Positions 46,931 through 56,835 of a stretch of 64,000 nucleotides of DNA are shown piece after piece. The translations under genes and the position numbers were made by a program. Origin of the DNA: Leptodontidium sp. MPI-SDFR-AT-0119 (taxonomy: Eukaryota > Ascomycota > Leotiomycetes > Helotiales > Leptodontidiaceae); assembly GCA_020726505.1 (NCBI GenBank), contig JAHLEZ010000003.1, forward strand, positions 2,976,001 through 3,040,000, written 5' to 3'. The notes below the pieces were generated by a model, which was given only the letters and a program-made list of their open reading frames with translations, was not told the DNA's origin and did no database searches. Numbering within the stretch: position 1 is the first letter of the stretch; each line of letters begins with the position of its first letter.

Positions 46931-47909
46931 AAGGGTTTGGGATCCTGTTTGTTTTTCTAGCAGAGTTTGTTCAGAGCGCGTTTTTGGAACATATTTTATC
47001 ATTTCTCACAGCGGTGCAGCTTCGATATTTAGGCAGCGGCAGGAGTCTACAGCACCGTTTTAGTGACTATGGGTCAGGGCTTTACCAAGGAAATTTCATT
47101 TTTCTGATAACTCATGAATGAAACTATTTTAAATCTCGCGCACCGGCCCCCAATTAGGCTTCTACCACAGCAGCTGTCGTTGCGCACGTAGGCCTACAAA
47201 GTTCTCTGCCTATTCATCTCACCTTAAATTTCTCGTGCTACTTGGTCTACTTTATCTGTTTACCAATGATGTTTCGACCGTGACTGCTCACATGAACGCT
47301 GAAGGACTTCCGTCTGCCCCCAATTAGGCAAAGTGATCACGGTCGAAGCGGCGAACAGTCATTTGCGCCATGACACACCTAGGGTTCAAATCTCACATTC
47401 CACCAGGATGCGGAACAATCATATACTGTGGAAGTCATCATTCATTGTTTCATTCTCGTTCCTCGTCTCATGGTCACCTGCAACATCATTCACGGCTCGT
47501 GAGGGAACTAGACCGATTCACCTTTAACAAAAAAATAAACCAGTTAAACTTAGATACTGAGCCTGGCTATTTCCCAATGTCAGCCTCAACTGATTCCCCC
47601 CAGAGTTCATTTTTATTGGCATCGGTGGAATTTCAATCTTTGGCTCCTGTTCTTCTAAGCAAGACTGTTTTGTTTTGCTGCTGAGCTTCGCTTAAAAGCC
47701 ACGGATGCTAGCCTGGGGCCATTGGATTCCTCTTCAGTCGTTTCACACAGAACACACATCATGATTGGGACGGTCCACATTCAATTTTTGAGTTCAAAAC
47801 GGGGAAATGTCTTCAATTGCTCACCGGCAGTGCCGCCGTGGTCGTCTCATCTTCACGAACACCATCAAAGCCACAAACCCATTGCTACCGCCGATACACT
47901 TGCTGTCAT
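46931..47909. other. intergenic between convergent genes
   Basis: About 980 bases between the DUF1996 gene (+) and the small Trp-rich gene (-). A 14-base direct repeat, GCCCCCAATTAGGC, occurs at 47146-47159 and 47316-47329, both next to a TTCTAC or TTCCGTCT context. No gene is visible. Confidence 0.45.
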
Positions 47910-48282
47910 TTACTTCAACTCCGCCTCAACAGCAACGTCTCCAACTTTTCCCACTGCCGTCTCAACCTCGGCCTCTTCGGTCTTCATCTCAATGCTACGG
48001 GGCCAGGTGACGTGGTAGTAGCCTGGGCGATTCTCACAAACGACCAGCATTCCCTGGCGGAGCATGTCCTCCACCGTCCGATCCATCATTCCTCCCCAAT
48101 TACCTTTCCTGATGAGAAGTTAGTATTTAAGTAGCTATCAAGACCAAGGGATGACACTTTAGGCTTCGAATAGCCGAAGATTTAAGGGGTGAATATGTTA
48201 CTTACCAGGGCCAATTGGAAAGGAAGATGGACTTGACCTCGGCAAGAGTTGCGATCTTTGGGAGCTCGAGTTGCTTAGTCAT
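47910..48282 (-). CDS. small Trp-rich protein (91 residues), function unknown
   Basis: Not recognised. Two exons (48282-48206 and 48108-47910) with a 97-base intron, GTAAGT donor and TCATCAG acceptor, join in frame to 91 residues. The start MTKQLELPKIATLAEVKSIF is followed by a Trp-rich core across the junction (LSNWPWKGNWGGMMDRTVED), then MLRQGMLVVCENRPGYYHV and an acidic tail (KTEEAEVETAVGKVGDVAVE). The core has an ordered, conserved look, while the tail is probably disordered. There is no signal peptide or membrane segment, so the protein is probably cytosolic. The donor, acceptor and frame continuity together make it likely real. The opposite strand over the same DNA gives only low-complexity readings. 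A long upstream region with a perfect palindrome precedes it. Confidence 0.6.
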
Positions 48283-49166
48283 GGTGATGATAGTGTTTGA
48301 GAAGTGAGATTCTAGATCGATCTGAATTGAGTTTGAATTGAGTTTGAATTTTGTAGCCTTGAAGCACAATCAATTAGTAAGAAAAAGATGCAAGTGTTTT
48401 ACAGTTGATTCTTACAGATTGATTTCTTTGTAAGTTACAAGACAATTCTGTGGCTCTTTTCTTATGTTTGCTTGATGAGGGAAGTGAAAGGCCTTCTCGA
48501 AAGAAACTTTTGGGTACACATTCTCCTCCTTCAGGCAGACATTGTTCTTCGAGTTTAAGCGAGAGTGGATTGTCTTGTTGCTATCATCACCAAAATTCCA
48601 TCCTAAGCATTTCAGGCCAAAAGGTTGAATGATGGCTCATTCACCTGCCTTTCATCGTCATTAGCTTTCAAAATTACTAAACGACCCTTGTCTGCAGTTC
48701 GCTCAAACTGACGACAAAAGTCAAACAGAGACACTAACTGGCCAGTGTCAAGGAAACAAAATGTTTGAAGAACAACCCCAGACAAACACTTCATAATTTA
48801 GTGTCCCTTCCTACTACTGCCATGTCTGAGTACTGATGCAATTGGTTATTCTAGAACCATCCTTCAGGGTTGCCCTTCACGGTTGACCGTGAAGGGAGTA
48901 TTGACATTCAACAATTGATGAATGCCCTCAATTTTGTTGGTAATTTGGGCCGCTCTCATGTAATTGAGCATCATATGCCTAAACTTGTTACAGTACTCTG
49001 GTCAGGAAGGTTATTCTGGGGAAGCACGTGGAGGTCAAGGGACGCAAATAGTACGTTGACGTTGTGCTTCATACACTGAGTCTCGGGGAACCCATAAAAA
49101 TTTATTGTTGAAGCTATTATAAGAATGTATTCAAGACGGAACAGAAGATTCTGTATAGAATTGACT
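48283..49166. other. intergenic, upstream of the small Trp-rich gene
   Basis: These 884 bases contain the palindrome listed separately and a short GAATTGAGTTT repeat at about 48319-48345. The rest shows no gene. Confidence 0.45.
48873..48896. promoter_or_regulatory. 24-bp perfect palindrome (11-bp arms)
   Basis: CCCTTCACGGT and ACCGTGAAGGG flank the two bases TG. The site lies about 590 bases upstream of the small Trp-rich gene (-) and 3' of the cutinase gene. The core CGG-N4-CCG is an inverted pair of half sites of the type bound by Zn2Cys6 dimers. It could instead form an RNA hairpin. It is far longer than expected by chance. Confidence 0.45.
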
Positions 49167-50134
49167 TTAAATGCAGGCAGCTAGAGATCCTGCAATTGCC
49201 AGCCCCACCAGATTGAGCGGATGGGATGTCGATGCCGCGCTCCCAGAAGATGATGTTGAAGTCCCACTCGCGGCAGTTGTCGATGCTGTGGAGAGCGGGG
49301 TAGATGTCTGAGTCGTAGTATCGGTGATAGACGAGCTATCTAAGCTGCTCGATGCTGCTGTGGCATTATTTTCAACTTGACTCTTGACCCACTCCGCCGC
49401 CTCCTCCGAATACAACTCAAAGTAATTCCAGTGATCCTCATTCACATTCCCTCCAGCGCAGTTCGGATCGGTGATAACACAGTAGTCAATCAGGACCGAT
49501 TTCCACTTCTCCAGAGCTTCCAGTTCCACAATGGGACGAGGATATGTGCCATTCTTTCCGGCACCAGAGAATGTGTTGTACGGCTGTGAAGCTGTGTGGC
49601 GTTTTGAACCCCACGTGATCACTCCGGTAACTAGGTAAAGGCCAAAGTCAGTACAGATAAATATCTTGAATGAATAATTACAGGCTCACCTTTCTTCCCA
49701 GCTTCTGATGTCACATCTAGACCCTCATTGCTGCCTTGAACACAATCTCCGAAGGTGCCCCCTCCACCCGCAAACATATCGCCTACAACATATGCACCTT
49801 GAGAGTAGCCGCTGACGACCAGCTGCGCGTTCGGACAGCGCTTGTTGTACGCATGAAGTTGAGAGATACCGTTCCCGATACCTTCGAAGATGGAGTCACA
49901 GTAATTGGCGTCGAAAGTACTATGGTAGAGGATGTCTTCGTAGTCGCAACTGTTTGCGGAGATGGCTGAGCAGATTGCTTTGACTAGAATACCTTGTCGT
50001 CCCGGGTAGTCCTCGTTCAAGCCTCTGGCGAGGAAGATGTGCGTATCTGTACACGGAGATTCATCTCGTGCTGAACGCGCGATTGATTGACCAGCCCATG
50101 CCAGGGGAAGGAAAATGAGAAAGCGAGCTAGCAT
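49167..50134 (-). CDS. cutinase / acetylxylan esterase family (CE5) protein with GPI-type tail
   Basis: Secreted serine esterase likely to act on cutin or acetylated xylan. Two exons (50134-49690 and 49630-49167) join to 302 residues through a 59-base intron (GTGAGC..CTAG). Residues 1-19 are a signal peptide (MLARFLIFLPLAWAGQSIA). The domain starts CTDTHIFLARGLNEDYPGR. The catalytic Ser lies in VVSGYSQGAYVVG, the Asp in CVITDPNC and the His in NEDHWNYFE. The spacing is that of CE5. Cys residues pair as in cutinases. After about residue 245 comes a Ser/Thr-rich stretch (ATAASSSLDSS, STASTTAASG) and a short hydrophobic C-terminus (LVGLAIAGSLAACI) after small residues, fitting a GPI-anchor signal. 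This tail, absent from classical short cutinases, suggests a wall- or membrane-bound enzyme. It lies next to other surface-protein genes. Confidence 0.92.
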
Positions 50135-50915
50135 ATTGTCAAATTCGTGGTCGTCTGACTGACTCCCTTCGCTCGCTAATCAGGTCCCAGAATGCTCGAC
50201 GATATGCGATCGATTGCAAGATTGAACATCCTGTTCAAAAAAGATCAGCAAGGCATGAGAATTTGTATCCAAATTCTTATCTCCTATTATTTCTTGGGGT
50301 TGGCTGTTGAATCTGATAAGATCCACTTTGTGGGTAAATATTGCCTTGGTCAAATGGAAAGGAAACCCACCTGCCAAGACCTACGCAGCCGAATTCCGGC
50401 TGGGTATATCTTCACCTCAGGGAGCCTTTTCATCCTTAGATTTATGGAAGACTTAACTACAAACTGTACCAAGTGCCGGCTTGACAAAGCCTAGGCAACA
50501 TGATTTTGGCAGCTAAAGCCATTGGGTTTTAAGAGTCGCATCGTATCTTACGAGGCACGAAAAACAGTGATCTTCAAATTTGTTGAACCGAACTAGAGAT
50601 AGGCAGGGTTGCGGAGAAATGTCCGAAGATGCGCTCTTGAATGTTCAAATGTGATTAGATTATCATTGACTAAGGTAAGTGTGTATGTGTATGTGTGTGT
50701 CATAAATCCAAGTGCCGCATCGCAAATCGCAATGTCAAGGCCAAAACTTGGACATTCGAACAAGGGCAAACATGTTTTGCCAATCCGGTTCAACGCCAGT
50801 CATAACCGTAAACCCAAATGCTAAAATGCTCGAAAGGAAGGTATAAGAAGTGAAGTCTAATTTTGGAACGAAGTGTTCATGAAGTCATGTGTCTCGTTCC
50901 AGTCCAGTTCTCCGT
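50135..50915. other. intergenic, upstream of the cutinase gene
   Basis: About 780 bases with the cutinase promoter and the 3' UTR of the PIR-like gene. A GTGTATGTGTATGTGTGTGT run lies at about 50681-50700. No gene is seen. Confidence 0.45.
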
Positions 50916-53226
50916 TTAGTAGCCGGTGGGGTATGGGTTGGTTGGGTAACCCTCTGGAGTTGATGTCGTGGCGGGGTAGGTTACGGTCTGGAGAGTTGTT
51001 GGTGTCTCGACTGGATAGCCCCATGGAGTTGTTTCAGGGTATGTCTCCACGGGAGTGGAAGTGCTCGAGGGTGCGTAGGTTGGTGTTTCTACTGGATATC
51101 CCCACGGTGTCGACTCAGGGTAAGTCTCGACTGGGGTTGAAGAACTCGAGGGTGCGTAGGTTGGTGTCTCTACTGGGTAGCCCCATGAAGTGGACTCGGA
51201 GTAGGTCTCAACAGGAGTCGAGGATGTTGATGGGGTGTAAGTTGGTGTCTCTACTGGATAGCCCCACGAAGTCGTCTCGGAGTAAGTTTCCACAGGAGTT
51301 GAAGAGGTTGATGGGACGTAGGTCGGATATCCAGGAGAGCTAGATGGGGTGTAGCTAGGGACATAGGTCGACGGTGTGTAGCTAGGAACTTCGCTGGAGG
51401 GAGTGTAGCTGGGGATGTAGCTTGACGGTGTGTAGCTAGGGACTTCGCTGGAAGGAGTATAGCTTGGGACATAGCTCGACGGTGTATAGCTAGGAACTTC
51501 GCTGGAGGGAGTGTAGCTGGGGATGTAGCTTGACGGTGTGTAGCTAGGGATTTCGCTGGAGGGAGTGTAGCTTGGAACATAAGTCGACGGCGTGTAGGTA
51601 GGGACTTCGCTGGAAGGAGTATAGCTTGGGACATAGCTCGACGGTGTATAGCTAGGAACTTCGCTGGAGGGAGTGTAGCTTGGAACATAGCTCGAAGGAG
51701 TATAAGTGGGCACCTCTGTTGATGGAGTGTAGCTTGGGATGTAAGTCGACGGGGTGTATGTTGGGTAAGTGCCGTTAGGGCTCGTTGAAGGAGTGTAGGT
51801 TGGCAGAGTCACGGTCGAGCTAGGAGTGTATATCGGATGTGGTGTGTAGCTACACTTTGGGCAGATGGTCGAGGTCTCCGTAATGTAGGTTGTTGAGGTG
51901 GATGTGCCAGTCCAGTAACTGGTGGTTCCAGATGTGGTGTATGTTGAAGTCACGGGGCAATCTGTTACCGAGGTCTTGGTACTATTTTAAAGATCAGCAT
52001 GAAGTCCGTTTGATCTGACAATTGCCAATAATGCTCACATGACGGTTGTTGTGGTCTCATATGTAGAAGGGACATATGTGCTTGCTGGAGCAGTGGGGTA
52101 AGAAGTAGGAGGAGCAACGGTTGTGCTGGGAGGGTGACAAGTTAGCCATTGTTGGTTCAAAGTATATCGCGAGCATTCTTGGGAGTAAACACTCGCGAGA
52201 CGCTGGGCATTTAGGAATGACTTACTTTGTCCAGGGATAAGAGGTAGGGGGAGGGTGTGGAGGATAGGTCTCTCCTGGGGGCCCTGGCGGATAAGTTGCA
52301 GGAGGAGAGGGAGGGTAAGTCTCTCCAGGTGGATATGTGGCTGGAGGAGATGGCGGGTAGGTCTCACCAGGGGGGCCTGGGGGATAGGTTGTTGGAGGCG
52401 ATGGTGGGTAGGTCTCTCCAGGAGGGTATGTGGCTGGAGGGGAAGGAGGATAGGTCTCTCCAGGAGGGTATGTGGCTGGAGGAGAAGGAGGATAGGTCTC
52501 TATAGGAGGGCCTGGGGGGTATGTAGCTGGAGGTGAGGGTGGGTGTGTCTCTCCTGGGGGCCCTGGCGGATAAGTGGCTGGAGGTGAAGGATGGTAGGTC
52601 TCTCCTGGGGGGTGTGTGGCTGGCGGAGATGGTGGATATGTCTCTCCAGGAGGGTATGAAATTGGGCCTCCTGGTTGAGTTGCAGCACAGTCGTGCACCG
52701 TGATAGTTGAGACAAGAACGCTAGGAGCCACAGAAGAAGGAGGTGCAACACCACAGCCACTTGCAGTCAAAGTGATCTCGACACACTTATTCTGGCCCTT
52801 GACAGGCGTAGTGTAGACGTTCCATTCAGAATCGGATGCCGGGCAGGCATAGAATTTGGTGTCTTTGGAGTATGAGAAAGATCCGTTGCTGCCGATGGAG
52901 AAGCCTGGGATTGGTGCTTTGCCTTGATCGCATTGGAATTGTTCGATGCCCTCTGTGATAAGTTAGTAACGGAACTAGATCAAAGCCGGTAGTGACTTAC
53001 CAGTCAGGAGACATCCAAAGCCAGAATCATCAGTGACCTTGCCTTCATTGATAGAGAAGCTTGTAGGTGCCAAGCCTCCACCAATTCTGATCTGGCCATC
53101 AGGAAGTTGGCCCAGAGTACCAGATTGTCCTCCAGATGCTGTTAGTCCAAACCAGCATGATGATCTTGTGATCAGCGGCGAAGCCGATGCTCCCGCGATC
53201 ATAGACAGCTTAACAAGAGAATGCAT
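50916..53226 (-). CDS. PIR-like cell wall protein with three Pro/Thr-rich repeat arrays
   Basis: Probable cell wall structural protein. Four exons (53226-53001, 52952-52226, 52125-52039, 51981-50916) join in frame to 701 residues. Residues 1-16 are a signal peptide ending ASA, followed by a likely processing site near PLITR. Residues about 23-142 match the PIR1-like C-terminal domain of filamentous fungi: CWFGLTASGGQSGTLGQLPD, GQIRIGGGLAPTSF, FGCLLTEGIEQFQCDQG, FYACPASDSEWNVYTTPVKG and CVEITLTASGC. The repeats follow: about ten copies of (GPP)GETYPPSPPATYPP, then about twenty 9-residue units of the type EVPSYTPSS/YVPSYTPSS, then four 27-residue units (PVETPTYAPSSSSTPVETYP). Pro spacing and Ser/Thr density predict a stiff, heavily O-mannosylated stalk. 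No GPI signal is seen. The domain is N-terminal here, the reverse of yeast PIR proteins. Confidence 0.88.
50985..51330 (-). repeat. 81-bp tandem repeat array (four units)
   Basis: Four near-identical units of 81 bp, easily seen at DNA level (about 51075, 51156, 51237 and 51318 start points of the GTAGGTTGGTGT word). They encode the PVETPTY...TSWGY units. 81 bp is three times the 27-bp unit of the neighbouring array. Confidence 0.8.
51330..51800 (-). repeat. 27/54-bp tandem repeat array
   Basis: Alternating 27-bp units encode SYTPSSEVP and SYTPSSYVP, making a 54-bp higher-order unit. DNA identity between units is high, so copy number is likely to vary among strains. Confidence 0.85.
52240..52670 (-). 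repeat. proline-rich tandem repeat array
   Basis: About ten units of 33-42 bp encode GETYPPSPPATYPP with an optional GPP insert. The plus strand is correspondingly G-rich (TCTCTCCAGGAGGG repeated). Confidence 0.85.
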
Positions 53227-54909
53227 AGCGAATGTGAGTGTTCGAAAACGAAAGTGGTGGGAATGGATGTCAGAAAAACACTTCCCTTGGATGGGGATAC
53301 CGACTCAAATACCTGAAGCCAGAACGGCTCGGGATAAGAAAACGTCGAAACCAAAGACAGAATGACGCATGATTGCAACTTTTCGATGGCTCGTACCACA
53401 AATAGATGCACAACCCCGTGCTTACTGGGATTTTAGCACCTGTCAGGGCATACGAATTCTGGATCCCCAGCCTTCTTCGCAAGCTCATTGGAGGATCATC
53501 TGCGACCACTTAGTCTGCCAAAAATGTACTTGGTATGAATAAAAAATGCGGGCATAGCAATGTCTTACCCCGTTGAGAGCTTAGATTCCCTGTCAAGGCA
53601 AATCGGGTGGTCGGATGTATCGCATAGCAACCGTTGAGCATTATAATCGCAAATGCCAAGACTCGATCAGTGGAAAACGCAGAGAATACGAGGCAGCACT
53701 GACTGGCGCATTTCGTACAAATGGGGAAGGCAGGAAATTTGAGACCCAGACAAACGAAATCTCGCTCAATCGAAGGCAGATTGACATGCGTTGAAGACCT
53801 ATTCCACAAGTTGCTTATTCACCTTAACCTAGAGATGTAAGAAACAAAGCTGTTGTCTTTACCAGCAACCACCAATCAAGCTGATGACATTTACAGGACC
53901 GGTGATCAATCCTTCCGTAGTCAGTAAAGAATACGCGTCCCCGGGTTTGCATCTGATGTTTTTGAGGGGTCCTTCTAATCACCACAATCGCAGGAAGTGG
54001 CGCATCGCTGAGGTGACGTAGAAAGTGGCCAAGCTCTCGTGAGCCGCACTGATCCGAGAAACTGTGGGGAGCTGATGATCTGTTCTGCAGCTTGGATGCA
54101 AGTTGCTGGGAATACGAGAGGGTTGCTGGAACCCCGGTATGTGCGAGCTGCTATCGAATCACTGGCCGATTTCCACTCATCACTTCCTGTCCCTGGCTGG
54201 GTACGTACCGTACGAGTTGCTGCATATTTCTAATAAAAGATACGGGGTATGACTTGGAGGTGCAGAGGTGGGATGGGATGGGTGGGAACAATGGGATTTA
54301 CGAGATTAGTGAGGTTGGGAAAACCACTAGCTAAGCGAGACACGTGAGGTGGCTGTGAAATACGTAAAACATTATATTGTACCCATGCTCCTGTCTTTCT
54401 CAAATCTTTTCACTTCCGAGACCTCTGACCGAGTCCTGAGGGGGGTTGGTGGGGGTGTTTTGTGCCTATGTTTTCAAGTGAAAGTGGTGCATCATTTTGG
54501 CGAATTTCAGGGGGCTGTACACCACACACCCACATTTAGCGAGTCGGGCTGGGAGAACGCAGCGATGGTTCCATGAGACGGTAGCTTAGGCCATATACAT
54601 ATCCGAGATCGAGAAGCATACCAATAAAGCATTATATCCAATTTTCTAGAACTTTCTCAAGTCTTGCATCGAGGTAATGCTCGACTTTTGGCGGATTGTC
54701 ACGTGAGACAGAGAAACCCGGCAAATCGTTTTTGAGAAGCCGACGACATCCACGATTACTCAACATCAAAGTCACGGCGCTTCACTCAACAAAATGCATA
54801 TTACGAATGACGATGACTCTGACGTTGGACATACAATCATCCGCCCTTTGGCATTGCCTCCACCCATCCCTACGGAACAGCGTATCCACCTCCTTACATA
54901 CTGGCTGGA
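53227..54909. promoter_or_regulatory. divergent intergenic region, PIR-like gene / Zn2Cys6 gene
   Basis: About 1.7 kb between divergent starts. I see no gene and no strong site. A GC-rich stretch with GGGGGTTGGTGGGGG lies at about 54436-54458. Confidence 0.4.
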
Positions 54910-56712
54910 ATGAATTCTGTTGCTGCGAAAGCTTGTATATCATGCCGTGACCGAAAGCGAAAGTGTGACCGGGTGACACCAAGCTGCTCTCTGTGTTATC
55001 GGTAAGTACTCCGGGCAGCAGGCTTGATTTGCCGTACTGAATTTGTACAGTCTGGGGCGTCGTTGCCGTTATGAATCTCGGATTTTGGTCCGGAGTGAAA
55101 GCTCGGCGTTGAGCGCTACGAACCGCTTGCATGTGCCAAAAGATCTTCCGATATCTTCGCCCCCTTCGTTTGACAGTGCCGTATTTCTCAAGTCAAGTGT
55201 CAACATTGCAATCACTGAGAAGCTGGCTCTTGCAATTGGAGACCTGTCACATGTGCGATCGACGGCTACGAAGTACTTCAACAGCGTTCAACTATGTATG
55301 TGCCTGAGCAGATCCTCACTCGTTCTTAAGAATGTCTCAAAGATTTCGTTTGAGAAAAACTCATGTACTGTTATTGAGGACAATGAGAAACGATTGCTCA
55401 CTTACATATTATCTAGGGTTTCCTGTACTTTCCGAAAGCAACTACTATGTGCGTCTGCCCAACGCCTTCACTGGACCATGTGCCGAATTCAGTCTTCTCT
55501 CTTTGAGCATGGCCTTAATTGTCAGCATTCCTTTGGAAAAAGAGACTCGGGAGTCTTTCTCTTCGTTGTACATGTTGGTAAAAAGTTCTATTGCAATCGT
55601 TGAGGCAGCAAACATCCACTCCTTGGAAGTTGTTCAATCTAGACTTCTGGTAACTCTATATGAAGTGGGCCATGCCATTGAGCCTGCAGCATTTATGTCT
55701 CTTGGCACAACTGCGAGGGCTGCCGTTGCCATTGGGTTGAATCAAAAACTGGACAGCAGTGAATCGGTCATCGGACAAAAGTATTGTACGACGGAATTGG
55801 GGCTCCGAGTGTGGTGGGCTATTGTCATGGTCGACAGGTATGATGTCTCATTCCTGAGCTGCCACGCAGAAGCTGATTGAGACCCTAGATGGTACACACT
55901 TGGGCGTGGAGATGGACCTTGTGCAACCCAAGATCTTGGCGCGCCGGAACAATTACCAAGAGATGGAGGAATATGGGATCATAAGGTACTCATTCTACTT
56001 CCTTGTTCGTAGGCAACATGAAGTTGACGTGGCTTATGAGAAGATAATTTCGTCCACCGAACCACTACCACTATCAACCCCGTCAAGTATTCGAGTTGGC
56101 CCTTTTGCAAGACAGGCTCAGGTTTCGCACGTGCTCAACATTCTCATGATGCATCTCCAGGATCAAAAGCTTGGGAAAAGTTTTGACGCCGAATCAGCAG
56201 ACCAAATCGCAAGGACTTTGACGGCTTTCTCAATGCTGTTGCCAGAAGAAACGCCGCAGCCCTGGCCTCGATACTGTGGAGCCATTGGGATGTGCTACAG
56301 GTCAACCTCCCCTTTTTAGTACCAAGAACCAAGTACTAACTTTGCTAGTGCAATGATGACGCTCTACGAGTCTCGCCCCAGGACTGATCTGTCCGTCGAA
56401 TTCAATCGCTCGGACGCTCCGGAATCCTTGAAATCCGTGTTGGCTCGCATGGAAATCGTCTCAACAAAGTTCAACCTGAAGATCCAGGAAGTTGATCGTG
56501 AAGCGATCTCCCCATTTCCACCACATGGCATTACGAAAGCTGCCGCCACACGGTACCGCCTATGGTCAGAGACATCAGATGTCAGTCATCTCGAAGCAGC
56601 AGATTCGTTGCTCATTATGGCAAGACACTTTAGCAGGAGGTGGCTCAGCGCAGGCAAGAACCCCGCCATCCATTTCAGACTGAAGATTAATGAGATGCAG
56701 CTAAGCTTGTGA
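54910..56712 (+). CDS. Zn2Cys6 (fungal binuclear cluster) transcription factor
   Basis: Nuclear DNA-binding regulator. Six exons (54910-55001, 55051-55295, 55417-55837, 55889-55985, 56041-56300, 56349-56712) join in frame to 492 residues. The cluster is residues 9-36, C-X2-C-X6-C-X6-C-X2-C-X6-C (CISCRDRKRKCD, CSLC, LGRRC), split by intron 1. The middle homology region follows: KYFNSVQLWFPVLSE across intron 2, SLYMLVKSSIAIVEAANIHS, TLYEVGHAIEPAAFMSLG, LGLRVWWAIVMVDR, RVGPFARQAQVSHVL and LLPEETPQPWPRYC. Intron 2 (121 bases) must be removed to restore QLWFP. Intron 4 (55986-56040, GTACTC donor and a weak GAG acceptor) is the least certain junction. It lies tail-to-tail with the old yellow enzyme gene, 123 bases apart, which hints at a local target but does not prove it. 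Confidence 0.88.
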
Positions 56713-56835
56713 CCCGACTTGAGAAAGTCCGTGGTACTTGTGTTCCACCTAATTATATCAGCCCAACGTTTTAGCGTCAACAGTCTTGCGCAACAATTAC
56801 GTTCTTGTACTTGCGTCTATACCTTATTCGTAATT

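Noticed and set aside
47330..47405. Possible tRNA remnant (GGGTTCAAATCTCAC with a CCACCA nearby)
   Set aside because: Only 3 of 5 T-stem pairs form and no acceptor or anticodon stem can be built.
52255..52536. Plus-strand Gly/Arg/Trp-rich frames
   Set aside because: Antisense shadows of the Pro-rich repeats of the PIR-like gene.
55986..56012. 27-base intron in the Zn2Cys6 gene (GTACTC..GTAG)
   Set aside because: Too short for splicing and it leads to an in-frame stop; the 55-base version to 56040 keeps frame.
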